Source: Phytoseiulus persimilis
Taxonomy: Eukaryota > Arthropoda > Arachnida > Mesostigmata > Phytoseiidae
Reading direction: 5' to 3'
Assembly: GCA_037576195.1 (NCBI GenBank)
Contig: CM075101.1
Location: forward strand, 37,572,001-37,636,000
Length of the DNA stretch: 64,000 bases
Below, piece by piece: positions 10,548 to 21,200 of the stretch. Within the stretch, counting starts at the first letter, position 1; every line of letters starts with the position of its first letter. Under the pieces are notes generated by a model. It saw nothing but the letters and a program-made list of their open reading frames with translations, did no database searches and had not been told where the DNA came from. A program made the translations under genes and the position numbers.

Positions 10548-13119
10548 ATGGCGAGAAAACTTCACTTGAAAGTGCTGCTCGGCGTGCTGTTGAGCTCGGC
10601 GGTGAGCTTTGCGGAAGACGCTCCACATGGAGATGCTGAATACACCATAGAAGGTGAGTTTATTTGGTATGAGCCGTGTTTGAGTTCTATGTCAGCCGGG
10701 TTCCGCCTTATAACAACTCAGATATCTGCTAAGGACGTGCGCGAGATTTAGAGGGAGCATTTCCAACGGGCCATGCTATCCACGGCTTCCAGGAAGTTGA
10801 ACGCTTGCATCTGAACCGCTCAAGCGAGTTTTTCTCTGTTCGCAATCAAGCGGAAGTTCACCTGGCAGTGTTTTCCGCCGAGAACTCTGCGACAGCTCAG
10901 CACAGAAGATGGTGTTCCTTTCAAAACTTCTCTGCGGCCCTTTCGTTTACCGCAACGGTGCCGTCGTGTTCTCCAAGTCCAAGTGCATCTACGAGAACCT
11001 GGCTCTAGAAAGCTTATTATTTGATCAGCTCAATTTCGATGACGAGGAAGAGCGCGGCATGCTTCTGATGTGGATTAACAAGCCATGTGTTGTGATAGGC
11101 AGGCACCAAAACCCTTGGCTTGAAGCGGACTTGAAGCAGTTGCACGATCTCAAAATTGATCTGGTTCGTCGCAATAGTGGTGGCGGCACCGTATTCCATG
11201 ACGAGGGAAATCTCAACTTATCTTTCATAGGACCCAAACGAACGTACAACAGGAAACGTAATCTTCAAGTAATCTGTGATGCTTTGCGAAATGAGTACAA
11301 AATAAACGCGGAGCCCAATGACCGGGATGACATAATCGTGAACGATACGTTCAAGGTGTCCGGTACGGCTTCCAAATTAGCGCACAAAAAAGCGTATCAC
11401 CACTGTACACTTCTGGTGAATGTCAACAAAGATTTGTTGAGCAGTATCCTGAAGAACCCCGTCGAGCACACAATGGAGACGAAGTGCACTAGGAGCGTCA
11501 GAGCTGAAGTCATTAATTTGAAGGATGTTGCTTCTGATATTGAGGTTCCCACGCTCGCTGAACGCATCGGGGAACAGTTCTGCGCTGAAGCGGGGGAGGA
11601 GTTCGAATGGAGCGAAGTCGAGGTGACAGAAGAGACCTTCCCCGGCGTGAAGTCGCAAACAATTCAGCTGCGGGACTGGGAATGGACATTTGGTTGGACT
11701 CCACGATTCAAAATCAGCACAGGAAAAGTGACCGTCAAAGTGTATCGAGGGCGTATCGAAGACATAGCCGAAGTCGGTTCAATTTTCGATGCCGCCGCTC
11801 TCGGCCTGGCTAACATAGTTCTCCGAGGCAAGAGATTCACGATCGAAGAAATAACCACTGTGCTCGGAAGAATTGAATCTCAGAGAAGCCGCTTGGTTGA
11901 ACTTAGAGAAGCGTTGGTTGACTGTGTCAGAGTTGTCTCGAGCGTTTAGTCATCTGTCACCTCCGGTTGTTTCGCTTCCCTCAAAAGAACAAATTGTAGA
12001 TTGGTTCTCCGTCATGTCTTTCAAAGCAGTTGTCTACGACGTCGAATCTTCCACGAATCGATAATGTATGTTTCTCAGATGAACTCGTGAAATAAAACGC
12101 GTTTCTTTCCAATGTTTCTAGCTTATCTGTTCCATTAATTCCGTCGTAGTTACGGGACGATGATATTCCGTAATTGGTCCGAAATCCTATTTTACCGCGC
12201 ATTTGGACGATCCAAACGTAGATGGACAGGTGTCAACTATTGATAACATTTTGCTTAACTACACCCTCCTCCAGGGAAGTTGGCCATTTCTGCACATCAA
12301 GACAATTTCACTGATATACTTGAGACCACACAAATTCTCGTCGACGGCGGTCTCCATATCGGTTTTCTCAAGGATGACTACTCATTCGAAATCAGGAATG
12401 TCTTGCCGGGATCATACTTAGTGCAGGTAAAGGCTACTTCTCTATCATGCATCAATGGCTTCGTGCGCACTGTTTGAGCCACGAAGGCAGTATACTAATA
12501 TTGGCTTTTAAGGTTTCGCATCCACTCATCAACTTCGAAACGGTTCGTGTGGACATTTCCTCGAAAGGGGCGAAAAGAGCGCGTCGGGTTAACAACGTTC
12601 AGCCCCATCTGAATCACCATCTGCCATATCCGCTCAAGATCAAGGTTCTGGGCTTGCATAACTACTTCCACCAGGTACGCGCTTGGAGCCATCGCAAAGC
12701 AGAGTTAGAATGTCGGGGATGAATCGCGGTTTCGTTTCGAAACTGATCGATGTTTTCCAATATCGCGTTAATCATTCTAGATTCAATAAGGCTGCAATCT
12801 CAGCAAATATAAGAGGACGTCTCTGGATTTTCAGCGTGAAACCTGGAGCATAACGGACTTCGTTTTCCATCCCATGGTTTGGACCATGGGTCTGCCAGTT
12901 ATTCTCATCATGGTTCTGCCGAAGATGATGAGCGCCGAGGACATGGCCCAGACGCAACGAGAGGTGCAGCAGATGCAGAACTCGGCTCGAATGCCGGCAG
13001 TGCCAGAACTCAGCGAGATGATGACCTCGTTCTTGGGGCAGCGACCTCAACAACAACAACGAGGAAACTCAAACAACAACAACAATCGGAATCGCAATGA
13101 ACGTCCACGGCACGACTAG
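10548..13119 (+). CDS. EMC7: ER membrane protein complex subunit 7
   Basis: EMC7 is a single-pass lumenal subunit of the ER membrane insertase. Four exons are 10548-10653, 12275-12426, 12513-12674 and 12835-13119; phases join and the product is 234 residues (human 242). Exon 1 begins MARKLHLKVLLG and carries a signal peptide, then YTIEG. Exon 2 has the beta-sandwich motifs ILVDGG..IGFLKDDYSF and VLPGSYLVQV. Exon 3 has VRVDISSKG and LPYPLKIK. Exon 4 starts RETWSITDF, followed by the membrane segment MVWTMGLPVILIMVLPKMM, then a helix and a Q/N-rich tail (QQQQ, NNNNN) not seen in vertebrate EMC7. Intron 1 (1,621 bases) contains the whole LIPT1 gene on the same strand. Confidence 0.93.
10909..11949 (+). 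CDS. LIPT1: Lipoyltransferase 1, intronless, nested in EMC7 intron 1
   Basis: LIPT1 is a mitochondrial enzyme that moves lipoyl groups onto E2 subunits of 2-oxoacid dehydrogenases. One uninterrupted frame of 346 codons (human 373) starts at the ATG of agaagATGgtg. It shows the lipoate-protein ligase A fold: VVIGRHQNPW (residues 61-70), the substrate-binding RRNSGGGTVFHDEGNLN (87-103) and FKVSGTASKLA with the conserved lysine at about 149. The C-terminal part (VEVTEETFPG, WEWTFGWTPRF) matches the accessory domain of eukaryotic members. The gene has its own AATAAA at 12091-12096. No acceptor or donor links it to EMC7 exons, so it is a separate transcription unit inside the host intron. Confidence 0.95.
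   Translation: MVFLSKLLCGPFVYRNGAVVFSKSKCIYENLALESLLFDQLNFDDEEERGMLLMWINKPCVVIGRHQNPWLEADLKQLHDLKIDLVRRNSGGGTVFHDEGNLNLSFIGPKRTYNRKRNLQVICDALRNEYKINAEPNDRDDIIVNDTFKVSGTASKLAHKKAYHHCTLLVNVNKDLLSSILKNPVEHTMETKCTRSVRAEVINLKDVASDIEVPTLAERIGEQFCAEAGEEFEWSEVEVTEETFPGVKSQTIQLRDWEWTFGWTPRFKISTGKVTVKVYRGRIEDIAEVGSIFDAAALGLANIVLRGKRFTIEEITTVLGRIESQRSRLVELREALVDCVRVVSSV
12091..12096 (+). terminator. Poly(A) signal for LIPT1
   Basis: AATAAA lies 142 bases after the LIPT1 stop, still within EMC7 intron 1. Confidence 0.55.
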
Positions 13120-13188
13120 AGCAGCTGAAATCGATGATCTCTTTTTCCTGAATGCATCAAATTAGTTTATTATCGCTCAGACTCTTCC

Positions 13189-13194
13189 AATAAA
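13189..13194 (+). terminator. Poly(A) signal for EMC7
   Basis: AATAAA lies 70 bases after the EMC7 stop codon. Confidence 0.6.
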
Positions 13195-13239
13195 GCTAAA
13201 AGAGGTAACAATGCGTGCTTGTTTTCCCACATGGAGTTG

Positions 13240-13245
13240 TTTATT
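13240..13245 (-). terminator. Poly(A) signal for the carboxylesterase
   Basis: TTTATT reads AATAAA on the minus strand, about 117 bases beyond the esterase stop and about 45 bases from the opposing EMC7 signal. Confidence 0.5.
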
Positions 13246-13361
13246 TTGCTCGTGTTTCCATAAATAAGTTATATGAGAGCGTTGCTTCGTCTTGATGAGA
13301 TGAATAATGGCAGGGTGTGGACTCTGTGAGAAATCTTTGGCAACTTCCACTTCCGCGAAAA

Positions 13362-15808
13362 TTAATGGAGTCGTTCTCGAAGTCGATTGACAATCTCGCG
13401 CAACGTACTCTTCCCCATCTCCTCCTCCAGCCTCTCCGTCTGTGATGCCATCACTTTTTCGAGCGAGATATCGTGATCATCAGGAACGATCGGCTGAGTT
13501 CTTGAAGTCGAGGAGATATTGCTCTTCGATGTGTGCACCTGCAACAACGGAACGATCAAGCAGCTTCCATCACATACGCTACTTCTACTTTATATGCTAG
13601 CACTTCGATTTCCATGGAGTAGAACGAATCTCAAACTTTGATGTAGGGCTCCCAGATCTCGCAAGCTTGCTTCCTAACTGGACCCTGTCCAATGAAGGTG
13701 TATGTTGAGATGGGCATCTTTGCGTGAAGGGCTTTGCTGTTGATGTTCATGTACGTCTTGTTGTACTGAGCGTATTCTGGCCACTTGGCATCCTCAAACT
13801 CTCTGGAATCAGACAAGAGGCATTGAGTTCCGTTGTCCTTGCGACGGGGAGAGAACGAGCTAAACCGCTCGAATTATTCTGTGTGCGATAGTTCGTGTCG
13901 ACCATGTATTTATTTTATGCAATCAGTGGAGGGAATCGTGTCAAACAGGGCTCACCCGAATTTGATGAAATGAGTCCACATTTTCATCATGCGTGCGCTC
14001 AGACGGAGCTCATCGATGGTGGGTGAGAAAGGAAGATCCCCGTGAAATAGCTGACCCATGACGAAAACAAACTCGTCGAAGTGCACGGCACCGAGCCACT
14101 TTTCGTACCACGAGAATGAAGGGCGGTGATCGAAGTGGTACATGTAGACCTTGCGATCGTAGCGAGCCAGTATATCAGCGAAATAGTTAGTGGGGCACTG
14201 ATACAAGAAATCGCCGAACGCTAGACAAGCCGACTGGAAAGCCTGGGAACAAAATTCATGATTCATTCTCTGACGCACTCGACCCTTGTCCCCTAACCAC
14301 TCCAGGGACAGGAATCATGGGATCGGGAATCGCCTTTTTGTATGGATTTCTCACCTGAACGGTGTTATGCACGCCCTTGAAATAGAATTCACTGAGCTCT
14401 TTCGCAGCGCTTTGGAGTGAGAACCTCATGAATACATTAAGGTAGAATCTCACTTCTTCAGGACTGACGGAATTCATTGAATCCTGCTTCAAGACTTTGT
14501 GCAAGAAGTAGTTGATGAAAGCTCCGCCTTCATTCTGATTTGTGCCTGGAATCGTGAGGAGTTTCCGCGTAAACTCTTAATAATAACGACGAACAGGGTG
14601 CTGAGTGATAAGTAGACAATCGAGTCATCCGGAAACCTATTTCCGGGATGGATCGTAAATACAAGAACTCAGCGGGGGTTTAAGCTCGGGTCTCACCGAT
14701 GAGCACGTCGACTGGTTCCATGTCTCCCTGCTCCATGGCCTCTCGTGGCTCTAGTGGTAGGAATTCGTTTCCCCAGGTCGGGAAGAAGTTATTCCCAGAC
14801 ATACCGCCACCCATGCGTCTCGACGCATCCAGTAATTTTCGAGCTGGAAAATTCAAATTAATAGGTGCATCCGACGAACCGATGAAAAACGGATGCCCTA
14901 TTGGGAGACATTTTTTCTCAAAGCAGCTGATTGCACTCACGTTCACTCCATTTGAAACACTGAACGATATCCTCTTTTTTGAATGACTCCCTCTGCGAAA
15001 CCGAGCAGCCGAGCTCGACGGCGAGAGCTTCCAATCTCGAAATGGTTTGGAGCGCACCGTCTGAAGGTCGAGCGTAGGGAGATCCACTTTGCATAATGGC
15101 CCTTGTAAAAAGTCCTCGGGAAAGCGGACTGATCATGTGGAGTCCAGCTGATATGGCACCGGCACTTTGTCCCATGAGGGTTACTTTAGAGGGGTCGCCT
15201 CCGAAGTTCTCAATATTTTTCTGGACCCATTTGAGCGCAAGCAGTTGGTCATAGAGGCCCTGGTTTCCGGGGGCGTCCGGAGTGTCGAGGTCTAGGAAGC
15301 CGAAAATTCCGAGACGGTAGTTGGGGATCACGACGACCACATCACCGAGCGCAGAGAGAAAGGATCCGTTGTAGAACATGTAGGAATTCCCTCCACTGAA
15401 AAAGCCCCCTCCATGGAGCAGTACCACGACGGCTTTCTTCTCGCAGGCGCGTTTGCGACAGACACTGGGCGTCCAAATGTTCAGGTAGAGACAGTCTTCT
15501 GTCGAGTTAGCGCCACTGACTTGCATTCTATCGGAGTAGTATTGGTCGTCCTGAAGGCAAGGGAAAGCTGGTGTTTCAGCCACGTAGATCCCATCCCAAT
15601 TGCCGTAGGGAATCGGTTTGCTGAATCGTTGGTCGCCCAGAGGAGGCTCTGCGAACGGAACGCCGAGGAACGTGTACAAAGTCCTGTTGAACACACTGTC
15701 TTTTCGTCCTTGGAGATGTCCCGACGAAGTCTTCACGATCACCTCGGACACAGCTCCATGCACCACCAATATCAGTCCTACCAGAATCAAGTTCATGTTC
15801 TGCTGCAT
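13362..15808 (-). CDS. Secreted type-B carboxylesterase / cholinesterase-like
   Basis: Six exons on the minus strand: 15808-14941, 14843-14697, 14545-14355, 14242-13956, 13802-13637 and 13538-13362. They sum to 1,836 bases, or 611 residues. The start MQQNMNLILVGLILVVHG is a signal peptide. Family motifs are YTFLGVPFAEPP, EDCLYLNIW, oxyanion loop HGGG (132-135), nucleophile elbow GQSAG (Ser about 215), the acidic member in NQNEGG and the catalytic histidine in GAVHFDE. The triad is complete, so an active ester hydrolase is expected. The family includes detoxifying esterases, juvenile-hormone-type esterases and acetylcholinesterase; nothing seen here decides the substrate. A charged tail (RLEEEMGKS, REIVNRLRERLH) follows the hydrolase fold, with no membrane segment. 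Confidence 0.93.
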
Positions 15809-18237
15809 TCGTGGGTGTCTCCAAGCGAGAAGTGAGCTGAGGAGAAAATACCGTTACATTCTGAAGTTTCTTTGTATCCGATGTCTCAGGGTCCCTTGGC
15901 GGAGGGGCCTCGACAGCGGCGACAGTTTGACGGTTGCGGTCTTTCCTCATCAAAACTGAGGCGAAACCGTTCGGAAAGCTAACAAGACGGCAAAGAACGA
16001 TAGCGGAAAGCCCCGTTGAAGAGTAGTGCGGGTGGTGGCGGCCGCAACCCACAACTCCTGAACAGGTTTCACAGTGGGCGATTAACACGTTCACGCGCAG
16101 CAGTTTGGAAGGCTGGCGCACGATGATCCGATAGAGAACGAAACTCAGGGAGGCGAGCCTTTAGACTCTCAGAACCCATCAAGGAGCTCACCGAAGTGGG
16201 CGCTCTCGCGGTTTCAAGGGTGGACCGGCTGAGAGTATCGGAGAAAATGCGTGCGTACCCCTGTCGGACGAGTCACGAGAAACTGTGATGCTTCAGGCAG
16301 TGTTGTTTGACAGACTGGAGGGAAAGACGGTTTCGCACGGGCCCGAATCCGTTGACCGAATTGTGAGCGTAGTCCCTCCTCTTCCCAGTATTCAGCGAGA
16401 TAATCGTCACACTGATCCGAGAAATGGAGGGAAACAGACTAACGAACCTTGAATTCGACTCGAAACGACACGCGGAAAAACTGACATGAATGATCACAAA
16501 TGTCATCAGTTGGACGACTCCTGAGCCGGGGAGCACGCAGGGTGCGGTTTCTCGGACCTACCTCAGCCACGGACTCAGCAATGTACTGAAGCTCCTGCGA
16601 CACTTTGCGGATGGTTTGCAATCTTTTGGCGACGACCACGATGATTGAGGGAACGACCTTTAACGCCCAAACAAAACAGATATCGACCTCAACGACGTCA
16701 GGCGGAGTCGTTCCTGTTGTGAAGAGAAGTTCTGCCGAAAGTTTTCTTTTCTGGTGATCGCAAGAAAAAAGAAAAGCCGAAAGGACTCTGAATGTGGGTT
16801 ACGTGGTTAGTGCGGCTGTGGTGCGGCATGCGCCCTCTCCGGCTCCGGAACAAGCAGCTGGGCTGAAGCGGCTGGTTCACTAGCCGTCGCCGCCGCCAGA
16901 GCCGCAGCAGTCATCGCAGCCAATCTGGACACCGACACTAGAACCGAAAAAAACGGATCACGACCCGTTGCTCCCCTTCCTTCTTCCCCCGACTCATTGG
17001 TCCGCTCGTTCAGGCCCGTCAGTCAGTCATTCAATTTGACAAGAAGGGCCCACCATGGGCGCATTCCTGATGTCCTCTCTCAGTCAGATTCCTGCTCCTT
17101 GTAGAACAGGCATGTTGGAGAAATAGAAGGAGAAACTTGCTCGCTCTCAGCATCTGGAGAGCAGCGCGCCCCCTTATAAACTAGTTCGAGCGAGGAACGA
17201 ATTGGTCCCTCGACGACATGTTGCGAGGAGAAGTTGAGCTTTCCGGAACGAGTCAGAATCAGGAGAGCATGATAGCTGGAAGCTCTGAGCTGAGGAGCTG
17301 AGAGCTTCCGAAGTTGCAACGTCTTGAAACCAGCCGGGCTTCGGGCATCGTTTTATGACACAGCAACGGATTTGGATACGAGTCCAATCGAAAACGCTGT
17401 CGTCAAGTCCCGCAGTGTTTGTGTACGCATGAATTATTCGAGCTCGGAAGTCCGCGGTGACCGGAATCCGAAAATCCGAAAACAACATACTTCTTACACG
17501 AAACGAGGGCTTGGTTTGTTTGACTCGTAGAATTGTTGGATCGCTACGAGGAAAATTACTTCTCCGTGGAACGCTATGCTCAGAAGATACGCGGCACCGA
17601 CGAATCAAAATCTGATTTCGGTGTGGCATACGGTGACGCAAGCCTCGCTGACGGAATGTTTGACAACATCCTCGTTAATAGTAACGTGACGGTTTTCTGA
17701 TCCTCGGAATGTCAACGGGAAGGTCCGACGCGACGTAGCGATTACGACACTGCTGATGATTGGGAGCACCCACGCAGAGGAGACGTACTTGTCTTCTTCG
17801 GCGAGGGAGTCCACTTCCAGCCAGGATGAGGCTCGTGTTGACACACGCGGATTGGCCCCTAACCGCGTGGCCGGCTTCTTGGATCTCTCTACCAATGTCA
17901 TTTATTCCATGTGTCATTTGGGCAGGCGGAGGTTCTTGTGAATGGTGAAAGTTTTCGTCGACAAACAGCGGAATCTCAATAATAGCAGTCCTTCTTGAAC
18001 GGAGTCTCGGTGCCTTGGCTAGGAGAGTTCGCTGCGTCCTCCTCATAAGGGCCCCTAGCGAGCACTCGCACACTGGGAAAGGGCCCAAGCCAGAGCTTAG
18101 CCGGTAGTCCGTCGTTGGGACGCCAAGGGCCACACACTGGGAGTTACGATGAGTGCGTGAACATCATCATTTCATCACGACTTGGAAACTCTGATTCGGG
18201 AATTTGGGAAGTTCTGAAACCGGATACGAGAGCTAGC
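15809..18237. other. Gap between the carboxylesterase and the CCDC141-like gene
   Basis: This probably holds the divergent promoters and 5' UTRs of the flanking genes. Near 16560-16760 a minus frame encodes a hydrophobic run (ICFVWALKVVPSIIVVVAKR) that ends at a possible GT donor, but I cannot assign it to a family or find partner exons. A GC-rich, GCC/GCA-rich patch lies at about 16884-16922. Confidence 0.35.
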
Positions 18238-21200
18238 ATGGCGCAGGATCCCACGGCTACGACAACAGTGAGCACGATCGCCATTCGGAGTGGGGGGACC
18301 AAACTGGTTCTGGCTCTACTGCAGGTGAGTTTTTTTACGGATGTTTCAATTATTGGACGAACAAGCGGTTATATGAACCAGTTTTCCTTCTTGCAATCGT
18401 TCCATATATGCGAAAGTTTTGTTTGGAAAGGAACGCGCACCTACAGTTCGTTAGGCTTGTTGATACACCCAGCGGTCTCCTACACCCGCCTCGAGCGTCG
18501 GTCCGTCACACCGAGAGAACCTGGTAGTGGTATTGGGAAGAATATTTCTCGCAGGCAGTCAGAGAGTTTCCCTCATCCACTGCAGGCGTCAACCGAAAAT
18601 CCCGAAACGGATTCGTCGATCACAGGCTTTTTTGTTCTACATGAAACCTGGCTATTCCTTTGTAGTAGTTTGGAAGTTATTTGGAAAAATCTCGGACAAC
18701 AATTGGTCGAATTCCGCGTAGTAGTTAATGGATTCAGGCTCCGAGACTCGGCCAACCGCGACGAAACGAGCAATGAAAACATCTTCGTTCTTCCTATCAT
18801 CCGCAGAACATCGGGCTCCTCCCGAGCGAAGCTTCCACTAGAGGCTCATTCGTTTCCACAGAAAGAGTTGTTTCATCATTCAGTGTCTTCGAGTACAGAG
18901 CACCGCGAGCTGGTCACCAAAAGATTTCCTCGCGCAGAAGCGACTATGACCTCATATGACTGCCAGAAGAGTTAGTCGAGCCTGTGCACTGACACCCGCT
19001 ACTGAGAAGCTCAAGCGAGTGATTTTGATCAGGGTCTGGCCAAACCGAACAGCTGCCGGTGAACGGAACGGACAGGCGTTTGGAGAAGCTTGCATTCCCC
19101 AAGCTCATTGATCGTCGGCTTCCTCAATCAGAGGTGGTCGACTACGAAGAATTCGTATCAACAGATATCCATAATCATCGCGTTTGGATATGTATTGAAA
19201 GATCCCCTTGTCAACACAACGGGGATCGCTCAGGCGGGAGGTGATGATGAAATAGGATTATCAGACCAGATTGGATCGCTTATCGAGGGGGAGTACGGGA
19301 CCGTAAACGCAGCCAGGCTATCGTAGAACGGGCGGAATGATGATACTAATCTCAGAATATTTGGCTCAATCGGAAGATTTCGCCTTCTTCGTTCCTCTTG
19401 TTCCCCTCGACCAACCGCTCGGCTTGTTCATCCCAGCATGTGTGTGCGAGCAAACCCGCGATTTTTTGATGATATGGCCATCCAGAAAGAAAACGCTTTC
19501 CGGATCGCTGCTCACGAGCGGTTCTTAGTCGTTCCTTTCGTCTATTTCACCCAACAGTGGCAATAAAAACAGGAGGAAAAATTGAAATACTCCAATTATT
19601 TTTTCAAGATGCACTTGGTGGTAAACCTCTCGGAAAACCTCTGAAAATTCTTTGGTCCGCTTCGAGGTCAACGCGGATTCGCTCGGGAAGATTCCTGTTC
19701 CATGTTGAGTGGACTGGAGTTCGATTGACTGTCAGCTACGAGCAGCGTGGGATTTCCAATACGGGATCCCGGGACAGATAACTGGAAGTGGATTCCAAAA
19801 GTCCACTGCCGGACATCTGAATCATCACCGACTTTGTTCTGAGCGAAATCGTTCACTGATCGATAAAAATTCTCTAGTTGGCAGGCATCTTGAGGTCGTT
19901 GAACCTTCTTGGTTCGTTAGTTGTGTCGCGATCGCCGGGAGAGACCACAAGCGCGCGAGTACAACGCGCTTGAAACGTATCCTCGACAGGACCGGGTTCA
20001 GACCTTCCTAGCGAACGAACTTCTCGGCCTACGTTCGGCCTCCTAACGGCGTGTGAGCCGATGATGTTCTGCAGGAGCAGATTTCCTGTCACAGGGACGG
20101 AAGACAATTCCGCTGAAAAGATGACCGACTCATTTTTCATGGAAATTTTCAGTGCGTTGAGAAAGTTGAACTCAAAATCCAAGAAATGGTGCCATTGTTC
20201 ACCGATATTGGAACGAACTTGGAAGAGGCACAACAGCTTTGTGAGCAGCATGACGAGGTTTTGAGGAAACTACAAAACAAACAAAACCCAGTCGAGGAGC
20301 TCTTGAAACAAGCCGACGAAACAATTGCCCGACAAAAACCGAAGAAGGAGGTAAATGGACGAGCAGAATTCCCAAGCCACAGCTAATTATCTCTATGATC
20401 GGTCTGTACAAATCATGATTCGTCATAGGTCTACATGGCCATGGCCGAGAATCTTGGTCTCGCATGGAAAGATCTAAATACTCAACTCGAGCAGCGGAAA
20501 GTCGTCTTGCACCAGGTATTTTTCGCTCCGGACTCCTGATTGATTCGAATTCCATATCTCTGTGGAGTACTAAAGAAGATTGGTTCGTTCCCCTCCCCTC
20601 TCTTTAGGCTGTGGCTTATCACGCAAAATCGAGGGAGTTCCTGGAGAAACTGACGCGGGCCGAAATGCAGTTCGCGGAGAGCTTCATACCGCACGATGCC
20701 ACCAAGTGTCAACAGATTCTCGACGAAATATCGGCTGCTCGAGATGGTGAGTTTCAGATTCAGAATCAAATCGTGCGCCGCATTTGACCTGCTCCGTCAT
20801 CCTAGTGGACGGTTACATTCTTTTGGTGAGGACTTCACGGTACCAATCTGATAATGTCCTATTACAGCTCTCACGACCTGCTCACAAGAAGCGAGCTCCG
20901 AAGCGGATCTCCTCGTGGAATTCGTGAAGCCGATCGCAGAACGCTCCCTGGGGGATTCTCGACCGGAGTATACACGCCAGGCTGCTGAAAGAACGCTCGG
21001 GGATATTCAGGACTATAAAGAGTTCCTGCAAGCAAAAATGACGGAGGTAATTTGATTCGATGCCTCCTTTAAGACTTCAAATAGCTGTGGTGCTTGGAAG
21101 CCATCCGGTGGATTCTCCGAGAAGTCGCTCACGGTCACTCCGGAAATGTTGTGGAGTGAAGCTGAAGCTCACTCGAGGGATCAAACCAAGCACCGCAATA

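Noticed and set aside
15576-16121. 181-codon minus frame overlapping the esterase start
   Set aside because: It is out of frame with the conserved esterase and has no domain signal.
16550-16770. Minus-strand hydrophobic exon (WALKVVPSIIVVVAKR), perhaps a membrane receptor
   Set aside because: No partner exons, acceptor or family could be identified; one hydrophobic run next to a GT is too little.
18115-18975. 286-codon plus-strand frame as a gene of its own
   Set aside because: Only its 18238-18324 part fits the CCDC141-like gene. The rest runs into the first intron after a strong GTGAGT donor.
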